Assembly: GCF_014650035.1 (NCBI RefSeq)
Contig: NZ_BMUE01000016.1
Coordinates: 97,564 to 161,563, forward strand
DNA: 64,000 bases
From: Streptomyces lucensis JCM 4490
GTDB lineage: Bacteria; Actinomycetota; Actinomycetes; Streptomycetales; Streptomycetaceae
Direction: 5' to 3'
Shown here: positions 33,858 to 43,339 of the stretch, piece by piece
Layout of the letters: the number at the start of each line of letters is the position of its first letter
How positions within the stretch are numbered: position 1 is the stretch's first letter
Position numbers and translations under genes: made by a program
The notes under the pieces: generated by a model
Databases searched by the model: none
Told to the model about the DNA's origin: nothing
Seen by the model: only the letters and a program-made list of their open reading frames with translations

Positions 33858-35479
33858 CTCCGGCAGCGCACACCCTGCTGGCCGCCGGCGAGGCGAGCGA
33901 GCACCGGCCGCTGATCATCAGCCTGTTCGGCGTGTTCGTCGCAGCGACCCTCGTGATCACCGTCTGGGCGGGCCGCCAGACCAAGGACGCCGCCGACTTC
34001 TACGCCGGCGGGCGGCAGTTCACCGGCTTCCAGAACGGACTCGCCGTCTCCGGCGACTACATGTCCGCCGCGTCGTTCCTCGGCATCGCCGGCGCCATCG
34101 CCCTCTTCGGCTACGACGGCTTCCTGTACTCCATCGGCTTCCTGGTCGCCTGGCTGGTCGCCCTGCTCCTGGTCGCGGAGCCGCTGCGCAACTCCGGCCG
34201 CTACACGATGGGCGACGTCCTGGCCTACCGGATGCGCCAGCGCCCGGTCCGCACGGCCGCCGGCACCTCCACCATCGTCGTCTCGATCTTCTACCTGCTG
34301 GCCCAGATGGCGGGCGCCGGCGTCCTCGTCTCGCTCCTGCTGGGCATCACCAGCGACGGCGGCAAGATCGGCATCGTCGCCCTGGTCGGGGTCCTGATGA
34401 TCGTGTACGTCACCATCGGCGGCATGAAGGGCACCACCTGGGTCCAGATGGTCAAGGCGGTGCTGCTGATCGCCGGCGCCCTGCTGCTGACCTTCCTGGT
34501 CCTGCTGAAGTTCCACTTCGACATCTCCGACCTGCTCGGCAAGGCCGCCGGAAACAGCGCCAAGGGCTCGGCGTTCCTGGAGCCCGGCCTGAAGTACGGC
34601 GCCACCGGCACCACCAAGCTGGACTTCATCTCGCTGGGCATCGCCCTGGTCCTGGGCACCGCGGGCCTGCCGCACATCCTGATCCGCTTCTACACGGTCC
34701 CCACCGCCAAGGCCGCCCGGAAGTCCGTCATCTGGGCGATCGGCCTGATCGGCGCCTTCTACCTGATGACCCTCGCCCTGGGCTTCGGCGCCGCCGCGCT
34801 GATCAAGCCGGACGAGATCATCGCCTCCAACAAGGCCGGGAACACCGCGGCACCGCTGCTCGCCCTGCACCTCGGGGGAGTGGACTCCACCTGGGGCGCC
34901 GTCCTGCTCGCCACCATCTCCGCGGTCGCCTTCGCGACGATCCTCGCGGTCGTCGCCGGCCTCACCCTGGCCTCGTCCTCCTCCTTCGCCCACGACATCT
35001 ACGCCAACGTCATCAGAAGGGGACAGGCCACCGAGAGGCAGGAGCTGGGCGCGGCCCGCTGGGCGACCGTCGGCATCGGCGCGGTCTCCATCGTCCTCGG
35101 CGCCCTCGCCCGCGACCTGAACGTGGCCGGCCTGGTCGCCCTCGCGTTCGCGGTCGCGGCCTCCGCCAACCTGCCGACCATCCTCTACAGCCTGTTCTGG
35201 AAGCGGTTCACCACCGCGGGCGCCCTGTGGTCGATCTACGGCGGCCTCGTCACCGCGGTCGGCCTCGTGCTCTTCTCGCCGGTGGTCTCCGGCAAAGCGA
35301 CCTCGATGTTCCCGCACGCCGACTTCCAGTGGTTCCCGCTGGAGAACCCCGGGATCATCTCCATCCCGGTCGGATTCCTCCTCGGCGTCGTCGGCACCCT
35401 GCTGTCCAAGGAGGCGCCGGACGCCGGCAAGTACGCGGAGCTGGAGGTGCGGTCCCTGACCGGCACCGGGGCGCACTGA
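33854..35479 (+). CDS. Sodium:solute symporter, cation acetate symporter-like
   Basis: A 541-residue polytopic protein of the SSS family. Family features include DFYAGGRQFTGFQNGLAVSG, DYMSAASFLGIAGAIALFGY, GRYTMGDVLAYRM, GGMKGTTWVQMVKA and GLPHILIRFYTVPTAKAARK. The SS-rich loop TLASSSSFAHDIYANVI is near residues 375-392. The combination with DUF485 upstream points to ActP-like uptake of acetate or other short carboxylates. ATG at 33854 overlaps the preceding stop. No acetyl-CoA synthetase gene is adjacent in the window. Confidence 0.92.
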   Translation: MTPAAHTLLAAGEASEHRPLIISLFGVFVAATLVITVWAGRQTKDAADFYAGGRQFTGFQNGLAVSGDYMSAASFLGIAGAIALFGYDGFLYSIGFLVAWLVALLLVAEPLRNSGRYTMGDVLAYRMRQRPVRTAAGTSTIVVSIFYLLAQMAGAGVLVSLLLGITSDGGKIGIVALVGVLMIVYVTIGGMKGTTWVQMVKAVLLIAGALLLTFLVLLKFHFDISDLLGKAAGNSAKGSAFLEPGLKYGATGTTKLDFISLGIALVLGTAGLPHILIRFYTVPTAKAARKSVIWAIGLIGAFYLMTLALGFGAAALIKPDEIIASNKAGNTAAPLLALHLGGVDSTWGAVLLATISAVAFATILAVVAGLTLASSSSFAHDIYANVIRRGQATERQELGAARWATVGIGAVSIVLGALARDLNVAGLVALAFAVAASANLPTILYSLFWKRFTTAGALWSIYGGLVTAVGLVLFSPVVSGKATSMFPHADFQWFPLENPGIISIPVGFLLGVVGTLLSKEAPDAGKYAELEVRSLTGTGAH

Positions 35480-35651
35480 CGCTCCGCACGGACGGCCGCG
35501 CCGGCCGGGGCTGTACGGTCCTACGACGCGGCCGCGCCGCGGCTCGTGGGATCGGGCCGCTGTCGTTGTCGGTGGCGTCACGTAGGCTCGACCTGGACGG
35601 GAGACTCGCGCTGGTTCCAGACGGAGTGATCCGGAGAGGGAGGGGGCCCAC

Positions 35652-36641
35652 GTGCTCATCGACACCTACGGCCGAGTGGCCACCGACCTGAGGGTCTCGC
35701 TGACCGACCGGTGCAACCTGCGCTGCACCTACTGCATGCCCGAGGAAGGCCTGCAGTGGCTGGCCAAGCCCGATCTGCTCACCGACGACGAGATCGTCCG
35801 GCTGATCGGCATAGCGGTCCGCACGCTCGGCATCGAGGAGGTCCGCTTCACCGGCGGCGAACCGCTGCTGCGACCCGGCCTGGCCGGCATCGTCGAGCGT
35901 GTCGCGGCCCTCGCCCCGCGTCCCCAGATGTCCCTCACGACGAACGGCATCGGCCTCCGGCGCACCGCCGGCGCGCTGAAGGCGGCCGGCCTGGACCGGG
36001 TCAACGTCTCCCTGGACACCCTCCGCCCGGACGTCTTCAAAACCCTCACCCGCCGCGACCGCCACAAGGACGTCCTCGAAGGACTCCAGGCCGCCCGCGA
36101 GGCCGGCCTCACCCCGGTGAAGGTCAACTCCGTCCTGATGCCGGGCCTCAACGACGACGAGGCCCCGGACCTGCTGGCCTGGGCCGTCGAGCACGACTAC
36201 GAACTGCGGTTCATCGAGCAGATGCCGCTGGACGCGCAGCACGGCTGGAAGCGCGAGGGCATGGTCACCGCCGGGGACATCCTCGCCTCCCTGCGCACCC
36301 GCTTCGACCTCGCCCCCGAAGGCGCGGACGAGCGCGGCTCGGCACCGGCGGAGCGCTGGCTGGTCGACGGCGGCCCGCACCGGGTCGGCGTGATCGCCTC
36401 CGTCACCCGCCCCTTCTGCGCGGCGTGCGACCGCACCCGCCTGACCGCCGACGGCCAGATACGGACCTGCCTGTTCGCCACCGAGGAGACCGACCTCCGC
36501 GCCGCCCTGCGCTCCGGCGCTCCCGACGAGGAGATAGCCCGCATCTGGCGCCAGGCCATGTGGGGCAAGAAGGCGGGCGCCGGACTCGACGACCCGTCGT
36601 TCGTACAGCCGGACCGGCCCATGTCGGCGATCGGCGGTTAG
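35652..36641 (+). CDS. moaA: GTP 3',8-cyclase MoaA
   Basis: A 329-residue radical SAM enzyme that makes the first intermediate of molybdenum cofactor. The N-terminal cluster is RCNLRCTYCMPEEG (CX3CX2C) with FTGGEPLLRPGL (SAM contact). The C-terminal cluster FCAACDRTRLTADGQIRTCL gives CX2CX13C for GTP binding. The chain ends in Gly-Gly (MSAIGG), as in active MoaA proteins. GTG at 35652 follows GGAGAGGGAGGG. It is alone; no other moa gene lies in the window. Confidence 0.97.
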   Translation: MLIDTYGRVATDLRVSLTDRCNLRCTYCMPEEGLQWLAKPDLLTDDEIVRLIGIAVRTLGIEEVRFTGGEPLLRPGLAGIVERVAALAPRPQMSLTTNGIGLRRTAGALKAAGLDRVNVSLDTLRPDVFKTLTRRDRHKDVLEGLQAAREAGLTPVKVNSVLMPGLNDDEAPDLLAWAVEHDYELRFIEQMPLDAQHGWKREGMVTAGDILASLRTRFDLAPEGADERGSAPAERWLVDGGPHRVGVIASVTRPFCAACDRTRLTADGQIRTCLFATEETDLRAALRSGAPDEEIARIWRQAMWGKKAGAGLDDPSFVQPDRPMSAIGG

Positions 36642-36856
36642 GACCCCTCAGGCGCTTCCCATTGCTCGAACCTGACGACGTCCTTGAGGAATCCCCGGAC
36701 GCCGAGGAACTGCGAGAGATGCTCGCGGTGCTCCTCGCAGGCGAGCCAGGTCTTGCGCCGCTCCGGCGTGTGGATCTTCGGGTTGTTCCAGGCCAGCACC
36801 CATACGGCAGCGTCACGGCAGCCCTTGGCGGAGCAGATGGGGGTCTCGTCGCTCAC
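36638..36856 (-). CDS. Small conserved Cys/His protein, probable metal-binding
   Basis: A 72-residue protein (MSDETPICSAKGCRDAAVWV...) with Cys at 8 and 13, then a downstream CEEHREH cluster. The CX4C...CX2HX2H arrangement suggests a single zinc site. KIHTPERRKTWLACEEHREH is the strongest block. I recall similar short proteins next to moaA and DUF3099 genes in Streptomyces, without a function. Its stop overlaps the moaA stop by four bases, tail to tail. Confidence 0.78.
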   Translation of the reverse strand: MSDETPICSAKGCRDAAVWVLAWNNPKIHTPERRKTWLACEEHREHLSQFLGVRGFLKDVVRFEQWEAPEGS

Positions 36857-37083
36857 AGGTTCGTCACTGGTTCCGTCTCACAGAGCCCCCGCGAAACAAG
36901 GCGACGCCGAGCAGCCACGGGGGGAGCTGCCCGGCGTCGGTCCGTCGCTCCGACGGGGGATGCGGAGCGCGTACGCAGTATGTCACGGGTAACCCGTCGC
37001 CCGGCACCGGAACTGCATGATTGATCTGAGGTTTTCTTGAGCTTGCCGCACGGCCGCATTCCGCTTCCGAGTGACCGCCGCGC

Positions 37084-37476
37084 TCACGACGGAGAAGGCG
37101 GATCCTCGCGCACGCCGGCCGCCGGACCGCCCGGCGCGTCGTCCGCCGCCGGCTTCGCCGATCCGTCCTCACCCCGGGACGGCGTGACCATGGGCCGTAC
37201 CGGCGTGGTGACGAACGTCGAGGGAAGGGACGGCGGACGCTCCCGGCCGGCGTTCGCGATCACCACGGCGATGTAGGGCAGGACCGCACCGGCCACCAGC
37301 GCCACGACGGCGACGTAGCGTTCCACATTCCACAGCGTGGCGGCGAGAATCACGGACAGGGTGCGGATCGCCATCGAGATGACGTACCGCCGCTGCCGGC
37401 CAGCCACGTCCTCGGCGAGCCCGGTCCGGGCGCCGGTGATCCGGAACACCTGGGCGTCGCCGCGCTGTCTCCGCAT
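37084..37476 (-). CDS. DUF3099 family small membrane protein
   Basis: A 130-residue protein from ATG at 37476. A DUF3099-like N-terminus (AQVFRITGARTGLAEDVAGR) is followed by two membrane helices (about 33-52, YVISMAIRTLSVILAATLWN; about 56-75, VAVVALVAGAVLPYIAVVIA). The C-terminus is Pro/Ser-rich and probably disordered. The gene is divergent from a GlsB-type gene over 248 bases in which I see no named element. Function unknown. Confidence 0.82.
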   Translation of the reverse strand: MRRQRGDAQVFRITGARTGLAEDVAGRQRRYVISMAIRTLSVILAATLWNVERYVAVVALVAGAVLPYIAVVIANAGRERPPSLPSTFVTTPVRPMVTPSRGEDGSAKPAADDAPGGPAAGVREDPPSPS

Positions 37477-37724
37477 CACGATCCACCATCCACCCGCATG
37501 GCACACTCCCCGGCCCACACCGTCGTCCACGCCCGGCGGGGAACCTGGCCGGGGACGTCTCCCACGGTACGCCGCGCCCGCGCCGCCCACGAGACCGGGT
37601 CGCCCCTCCCGCCTGCGGCGACGTCCCCGGCCCCGCCACGGATGGGGTAGCCCCGCACGCGCCGTACGGCCGACCGGCCCAAACTGGCCGTAATGCTCGC
37701 GTCGAGCGGTACGAGGAGGCAGCC

Positions 37725-38006
37725 ATGGGCTGGGTATGGGCGATCATCGTGGGATTCGTGCTGGGCCTGATCGCCAAGGCGGTCATACCGGGCAAGCAGC
37801 ACAGTCCCCTGTGGCTGACCACCATCTGCGGCATCCTGGGCGCGATCGTGGGCAACGCCATCGCCCGTGCCGTCGGCGTAGGCGCGACCCCCGGCATCGA
37901 CTGGACCCGGCACATCTTCCAGCTCGTGGCCGCGATCATCATCGTCGCCGCCGTCGACGCCCTGTACATGGCGACGCTGGGCAAGCGGAAGGTGCACCGG
38001 GTCTGA
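37725..38006 (+). CDS. GlsB/YeaQ/YmgE family stress-associated membrane protein
   Basis: A 93-residue protein with three hydrophobic helices and the family pattern MGWVWAIIVGFVLGLIAKAV, IPGKQHSPLWLTTICGILGA and IVGNAIARAVG. This transglycosylase-associated or GlsB-like family is often induced by stress. GAGGAGG precedes the ATG. A longer than usual C-terminal part (IFQLVAAIIIVAAVDALYMA) adds the third helix. No precise function is known. Confidence 0.92.
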   Translation: MGWVWAIIVGFVLGLIAKAVIPGKQHSPLWLTTICGILGAIVGNAIARAVGVGATPGIDWTRHIFQLVAAIIIVAAVDALYMATLGKRKVHRV

Positions 38007-38091
38007 CACCGGACGAGCCTGCGCTCCGGCACCGGACGTGCCGGCGTGCCGAAGGACGGCCCCCGGGTGGGAAGCCGCCCTCCGGCGCGGC

Positions 38092-39360
38092 TCACGCGGC
38101 CTTGACCTCGACCGCGGCCAGGTTCTTCTTCCCCCGCCGCAGCACCAGCCACCGCCCGTGGAGCAGGTCCTCACTCGCCGGGACCGCGTCCTCGGCGGCG
38201 ACCTTCACGTTGTTCACGTAGGCACCGCCCTCCTTGACCGTCCGCCGCGCGGCGGACTTGCTCGCCACGAGACCGACCTCGGCGAACAGGTCGGTGACCG
38301 GACCCAGCTCGGCGACCTGGATGTGCGGCAGCTCGGACAGGGCGGCGGCCAGCGTCCGCTCGTCCAGCTCCGCCAGCTCGCCCTGGCCGAACAGCGCCCT
38401 GGACGCGGCGACGACCGCGGCCGTCTGATCGGCGCCGTGCACCAGCGTCGTCAGCTCCTCGGCGAGCGCGCGCTGCGCGGCCCGCGCCTGCGGGCGCTCC
38501 TCGGTCTGCCGCTCCAGCTCCTCCAGCTCCTCGCGGGACCTGAAGGACAGGATGCGCATGTACCTGGAGATGTCCCGGTCGTCCACGTTCAGCCAGAACT
38601 GGTAGAACGCGTACGGCGTCGTCATCTCCGGGTCGAGCCAGACCGCGCCGCCCTCGGTCTTGCCGAACTTGGTGCCGTCCGCCTTGGTCATCAGCGGGGT
38701 GGCCAGGGCGTGCGCCTCGGCTCCCGGCTCCAGCCGGTGGATCAGGTCGAGACCCGCCGTGAGGTTGCCCCACTGGTCGCTGCCGCCCTGCTGCAGCGTG
38801 CAGCCGTACCGCCGGTACAGCTGCAGGAAGTCCATGCCCTGCAGGATCTGGTAGCTGAACTCGGTGTAGCTGATGCCCTGGTCGGACTCCAGGCGGCGGG
38901 CCACGGAGTCCTTGGTCAGCATCTTGTTGACCCGGAAGTGCTTGCCGATGTCCCGCAGGAACTCGATCGCGGAGAGGTCCGCGGTCCAGTCGAGGTTGTT
39001 GACCATGACGGCCGCGTTCTCACCCTCGAAGGACAGGAACGGCTCGATCTGCGCGCGCAGCTTCCCGACCCAGCCGGCCACCGTCTCCGGGTCGTTCAGC
39101 GTGCGCTCCGCGGTCGGGCGCGGGTCGCCGATCAGGCCCGTCGCGCCGCCCACCAGGGCCAGCGGCCGGTGCCCTGCCTGCTGGAGCCGGCGCACGGTGA
39201 GCACCTGGACCAGGTGCCCCACGTGCAGCGACGGCGCCGTCGGGTCGAAACCGCAATAGAACGTGACGGGACCGTCCGCGAGCGCCTTGCGCAAGGCGTC
39301 CTCGTCGGTGGACAGGGCGAACAGCCCACGCCACTTCAGCTCGTCGACGATGTCCGTCAC
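38092..39360 (-). CDS. tyrS: Tyrosyl-tRNA synthetase
   Basis: A 422-residue class I synthetase of bacterial TyrS type. The Tyr pocket block is FYCGFDPTAPSLHVGH, with the HIGH-like signature HVGH, followed by GGATGLIGDPR. GGSDQWGNLTAG and the KMSKS counterpart KFGKTEGGAVW follow, then a C-terminal S4 RNA-binding domain (about 355-420, with SKSAARRTVKEGGAYVNNVK). All regions are complete. No T-box leader is possible in the 57 bases to the next gene, so it may be transcribed with the upstream pmbA/tldD genes on the same strand. Confidence 0.97.
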   Translation of the reverse strand: MTDIVDELKWRGLFALSTDEDALRKALADGPVTFYCGFDPTAPSLHVGHLVQVLTVRRLQQAGHRPLALVGGATGLIGDPRPTAERTLNDPETVAGWVGKLRAQIEPFLSFEGENAAVMVNNLDWTADLSAIEFLRDIGKHFRVNKMLTKDSVARRLESDQGISYTEFSYQILQGMDFLQLYRRYGCTLQQGGSDQWGNLTAGLDLIHRLEPGAEAHALATPLMTKADGTKFGKTEGGAVWLDPEMTTPYAFYQFWLNVDDRDISRYMRILSFRSREELEELERQTEERPQARAAQRALAEELTTLVHGADQTAAVVAASRALFGQGELAELDERTLAAALSELPHIQVAELGPVTDLFAEVGLVASKSAARRTVKEGGAYVNNVKVAAEDAVPASEDLLHGRWLVLRRGKKNLAAVEVKAA

Positions 39361-39417
39361 GGTTCTCGTGTCTCCTCGGTGTTCTTCGGGGCGGTCGGGT
39401 GACAGCCGACTACGAGG

Positions 39418-40812
39418 TTATACGCCCTGGCTGACAGAGCTCATGTTGAAATCGGGGATCCGCAGCGCGGGCATCGCGGCCCTGGTGAACCAGTCGCTCC
39501 ACTCGCGCGGCAGCGTCTTCTCCGTGCGCCCGGCCTCCGTGGCCCGGCCCAGCAGGCCCACCGGCGACTCGTTGAACCGGAAGTTGTTCACCTCCCCGGT
39601 CACCTCGCCGTCCTCCACGAGGTAGACGCCGTCCCGGGTCAGACCCGTCAGCAGCAGCGTGGCCGGGTCGACCTCGCGGATGTACCACAGGCAGGTCAGC
39701 AGCAGCCCGCGCCGGGTGTTCGCGACCATCTCCTCCAGCGACCGGTCCTGCCCGCCGTCCAGGATCAGGTTCCCGAGCACCGGGGCCACCGGCAGGCCGG
39801 TGAGGCCCGCGCTGTGCCGGGTCGTCGTCAGGTGCTTGAGCACGCCCTCGCCGATCCACTCGGTGGCGTGCGCCGGCAGTCCGTTGTCGAACACCGACTG
39901 GTCGCCGCCGGAGGAGTGGGCGACCACGAACGGCGGGCACTCGAGGCCCGGCTCGTTCGGGTCGCTGCGCAGGGTCAGCGGCAGGTCGCTCAGCCTCTCG
40001 CCGACACGGGTTCCGCCGCCCGGCTTGGAGAACACCGTGCGCCCCTCGGCCGCGTCCCGGCCCGAGGCCGACCACAGCTGGTAGATCAGCAGGTCCGCGA
40101 CCGCGGTCGGCGGCAGCAGCGTCTCGTAGCGGCCCGCGGGCAGCTCGACGCGCCGCTCGGCCCAGCCGAGCCGTACGGCCAGCTCGGCGTCCAGGGCGCC
40201 CGGATCGACGTCCTTGAAGTCCCGGGTGGACCGGCCCGCCCAGGCCGAGCGCTTACGGTCCGGGGACTTGGCGTTCAGCTCCAGCGTGCCGGTGGGCTGG
40301 TCGTGCCGCAGGCGCAGCCCGGTGGACGTGCCCACGTACGTCGACACCAGCTCGTGGTTGGCGAAGCCGTACAGCTCACGGCCGCCCGCACGCGCGCGTG
40401 CGAACGCCTCGCCGAGCGCCGGCGCGAACTCGCCGAACACCGCCGAGGAGGTCTCGGCGGGCGCGTCCGTGAAGTCGGGGGACTGAGGCACCCCGCCGAC
40501 CAGCGGCTGCGCGTCCTCGGCGGGCCCCGCGCCGCGCGCGGCGGCCTCGGCGGCACGCACCAGGGGCTCCAGCTCCCGCGCGGTCACCGCCGAACGCGAC
40601 ACGACACCGGAGGCGGTGCCCTCCTTGCCGTCCACGGTCGCGACGACGGTGAGCGTACGGCCCCGCGTCACACCGTTCGTGGTGAGCGCGTTCCCCGCCC
40701 AGCGCAGGTTCGCGGTGGAGTGCTCGTCGGCGATGACGACGCAGCCGTCGGCCCGGGACAGCGCCAGGGCCTGCTCGACGACCTCGTGCGGCTTGTTGGT
40801 GCGGGCGCTCAT
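39418..40812 (-). CDS. pmbA: TldE/PmbA family peptidase subunit
   Basis: A 464-residue protein, the non-catalytic partner of TldD. It starts with ATG at 40812, overlapping the tldD stop (ATGA). Family blocks include SGRDAAEGRTVFSKPGGG, VGERLSDLPLTLRSDPNEPG and VNNFRFNESPVGLLGR near the end. It lacks the HExxxH metal motif, as expected for TldE. In Escherichia coli the heterodimer degrades unfolded peptides, including microcin B17 leader and CcdA. Confidence 0.92.
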   Translation of the reverse strand: MSARTNKPHEVVEQALALSRADGCVVIADEHSTANLRWAGNALTTNGVTRGRTLTVVATVDGKEGTASGVVSRSAVTARELEPLVRAAEAAARGAGPAEDAQPLVGGVPQSPDFTDAPAETSSAVFGEFAPALGEAFARARAGGRELYGFANHELVSTYVGTSTGLRLRHDQPTGTLELNAKSPDRKRSAWAGRSTRDFKDVDPGALDAELAVRLGWAERRVELPAGRYETLLPPTAVADLLIYQLWSASGRDAAEGRTVFSKPGGGTRVGERLSDLPLTLRSDPNEPGLECPPFVVAHSSGGDQSVFDNGLPAHATEWIGEGVLKHLTTTRHSAGLTGLPVAPVLGNLILDGGQDRSLEEMVANTRRGLLLTCLWYIREVDPATLLLTGLTRDGVYLVEDGEVTGEVNNFRFNESPVGLLGRATEAGRTEKTLPREWSDWFTRAAMPALRIPDFNMSSVSQGV

Positions 40813-42365
40813 CGACCGGCCTCCTGCGTGGTGTTCAGAATGTTGACGCCCCTGAAGAGGGCGGAGGGGCACCCGTGGGACACGGCCGCCACCTGGCCGG
40901 GCTGGGCCTTGCCGCAGTTGAAGGCGCCGCCCAGGACGTAGGTCTGAGGACCGCCCACGGCCGCCATCGACCCCCAGAAGTCGGTGGTCGTGGCCTGGTA
41001 GGCGACGTCCTTCAGCTGCCCGGTGATCCGCCCGTTCTCGATTCTGAAGAAGCGCTGCCCGGTGAACTGGAAGTTGTAGCGCTGCATGTCGATCGACCAG
41101 GACCGGTCGCCGACGACGTAGATGCCCCGGTCGACACCCCCGATCAGGTCCTCGGTGGACATCCCGGCCGGATCCGGCCGCAGCGACACGTTGGCCATGC
41201 GCTGCACCGGCACGTGGGCGGGGGAGTCGGCGAACGCGCACCCGTTGGAGCGCCCGGACCCGGTCAGCCTCGCGATGCGCCGGTCCAGCTGGTATCCCAC
41301 CAGCGTGCCGTCCTTCACCAGGTCCCAGGACTGCGCCTCGACGCCCTCGTCGTCGTAGCCGATGGTGGCGAGGCCGTGCTCGGCGGTGCGGTCGCCGGTG
41401 ACGTTCATCAGCTCGGAGCCGTACCGCAGCTTGCCCAGCTGGTCGAAGGTGGCGAACGAGGTGCCGGCGTAGGCGGCCTCGTAGCCGAGGGCGCGGTCCA
41501 GCTCCGTGGCGTGCCCGATGGACTCGTGGATGGTCAGCCACAGGTTGGACGGGTCGACGACCAGGTCGTACAGCCCCGGCTCCACGCTCGGCGCCCGCAT
41601 CTTCTCGGCGAGCAGTTCCGGGATCCGCTCCAGCTCGTCGTCCCAGTCCCAGCCGGTCCCGGTCAGGTACTCCCAGCCGCGCCCCACCGGCGGCGCGATG
41701 GTCCGCATCGAGTCGAACTCACCGCTGGACTCGTCCACCGACACGGCCGTCAGCTGCGGGTGCAGCCGCACCCGCTGCTGGGTCGTGACGGTCCCCGCCG
41801 TGTCCGCGTAGAACTTGTTCTCGTGCACGGTGAGCAGCGCGGCGTCCACGTGGTTCACGCCGTTCGCCGCCAGCAGCCGGGCGCTCCACTCCGCGAGCAG
41901 GTGGGTCTTCTCCTCGTCGGGAACGGAGAACGGGTCGATCTCGTACGACGACACCCACGTCCGGTCGGCGTGCACCGGCTCGTCGGCCAGCTCCACCCTC
42001 CCCCACTGCCCGAAAGGCGTGGGCGGTGCCCCCACGCCGGACCCGGCCGCCCTGATGACCTGCGCGGAGAGCTTCGCCATCGCCACCGCCTGGGAGGCGA
42101 CCCCGGCGGCCGCGTCCATGGTCAGGTCCACCCCGGACGCGAAGCCCCACGTGCCGCCGTGCACGACCCGGACCGCGTACCCGAGGTCGGTGGTGTCCGA
42201 CGACCCGGCGGGCTTGGCGTCCCGCAGCCGCCAGGACGCGCTGCGCACCCGCTCGAACCGGAAGTCGGCGTGCTCCGCCCCCAGCGCACGCGCGCGTGCC
42301 AGCGCGGCGTCGGCGAGGGCGCGTAGCGGAAGCGCCGTGAAGGCTTCGTCGATGGTGTGAGGCAC
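40809..42365 (-). CDS. tldD: TldD family metallopeptidase
   Basis: A 518-residue protein from GTG at 42365, with AGGGAG upstream. The zinc motif HExxxH is present in LTIHESIGHATELDRALGYE. Later blocks PVQRMANVSLRPDPAGMSTE, FTGQRFFRIENGRI and VLGGAFNCGKAQPGQ complete the family pattern. It is the catalytic subunit and would work with the pmbA product encoded next. No peptide-natural-product precursor is seen nearby, so a general proteolytic role is more likely here. Confidence 0.94.
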   Translation of the reverse strand: MPHTIDEAFTALPLRALADAALARARALGAEHADFRFERVRSASWRLRDAKPAGSSDTTDLGYAVRVVHGGTWGFASGVDLTMDAAAGVASQAVAMAKLSAQVIRAAGSGVGAPPTPFGQWGRVELADEPVHADRTWVSSYEIDPFSVPDEEKTHLLAEWSARLLAANGVNHVDAALLTVHENKFYADTAGTVTTQQRVRLHPQLTAVSVDESSGEFDSMRTIAPPVGRGWEYLTGTGWDWDDELERIPELLAEKMRAPSVEPGLYDLVVDPSNLWLTIHESIGHATELDRALGYEAAYAGTSFATFDQLGKLRYGSELMNVTGDRTAEHGLATIGYDDEGVEAQSWDLVKDGTLVGYQLDRRIARLTGSGRSNGCAFADSPAHVPVQRMANVSLRPDPAGMSTEDLIGGVDRGIYVVGDRSWSIDMQRYNFQFTGQRFFRIENGRITGQLKDVAYQATTTDFWGSMAAVGGPQTYVLGGAFNCGKAQPGQVAAVSHGCPSALFRGVNILNTTQEAGR

Positions 42366-42614
42366 CGAGGTCTCCCTGCTGTCGTGGCCTGTCGCCCCGA
42401 TCATGTCGTGGGAGCGGCCCGGCGGACCACACCTTTGAGTCCCGGAGCGGGGCCGTTTCTGTAGGGACCCCACAGCGACGCCCCCGAGCCACTGTCGGTG
42501 CCCCAATGCCCACCGGAGGAGCGCTACCGATAGGTTTTCGATGAAGCCGCCTGTCATCCACGTGTCCGGGCGGGTTGTCGGACCGCTGCAGACCGCTATC
42601 GAAGGGGTGATCCG

Positions 42615-43334
42615 TTGAGCCGCTCGGTTCTCGTCACCGGAGGCAACCGGGGCATCGGCCTCGCCATCGCCCGCGCATTCGCCGAGGCCGGCGACAAGGT
42701 CGCGATCACGTACCGCTCGGGTGAGCCGCCGGCCGCCCTCGCGGAACTGGGCTGCCTGGCCGTCAGGTGCGACATCACCGACCCCGAGCAGGTGGAGCAG
42801 GCCTACAAGGAGATCGAGGACCAGCACGGTCCGGTCGAGGTCCTGATCGCCAACGCCGGCGTCACCAAGGACCAGCTCCTGATGCGCATGTCCGAGGAGG
42901 ACTTCACCTCGGTCATAGACACCAACCTCACCGGCACCTTCCGCGTCGTCAAGCGCGCCAACCGCGGCATGCTGCGCGCCAAGAAGGGCCGCGTCGTCCT
43001 GATCTCGTCCGTGGTCGGCCTGCTCGGCTCTGCGGGCCAGGCGAACTACGCCGCCTCCAAGGCCGCCCTGGTCGGCTTCGCGCGCTCGCTCGCCCGTGAG
43101 CTGGGCTCGCGCAACCTCACCTTCAACGTCGTCGCGCCCGGCTTCGTCGACACCGACATGACCAAGGCGCTCACCGACGAGCAGCGCAAGAACATCGTCT
43201 CGCAGGTGCCTCTCGGCCGTTACGCGCAGCCGGAGGAGATCGCCGCGACGGTGCGGTTCCTCGCCTCGGACGACGCCTCGTACATCACTGGAGCCGTCAT
43301 CCCCGTTGACGGCGGACTGGGAATGGGTCACTGA
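42615..43334 (+). CDS. fabG: 3-oxoacyl-ACP reductase FabG
   Basis: A 239-residue SDR from TTG at 42615. It has the cofactor loop VTGGNRGIGLAIA, NAGVTKDQLLMRM, catalytic Ser in LISSVVGLLGSAGQ, Tyr and Lys in NYAASKAALVG, and the tail ITGAVIPVDGGLGMGH. These are FabG features: NADPH-dependent reduction of 3-oxoacyl-ACP in the fatty acid elongation cycle. It lies five bases upstream of fabI, so the two reductive steps are co-expressed, like mabA-inhA in mycobacteria. Confidence 0.95.
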   Translation: MSRSVLVTGGNRGIGLAIARAFAEAGDKVAITYRSGEPPAALAELGCLAVRCDITDPEQVEQAYKEIEDQHGPVEVLIANAGVTKDQLLMRMSEEDFTSVIDTNLTGTFRVVKRANRGMLRAKKGRVVLISSVVGLLGSAGQANYAASKAALVGFARSLARELGSRNLTFNVVAPGFVDTDMTKALTDEQRKNIVSQVPLGRYAQPEEIAATVRFLASDDASYITGAVIPVDGGLGMGH

Positions 43335-43339
43335 TCACC

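Noticed and set aside
33680..35665. A long minus-strand open frame opposite the symporter
   Set aside because: Acidic, low-complexity product; the plus strand encodes a clear SSS-family transporter.
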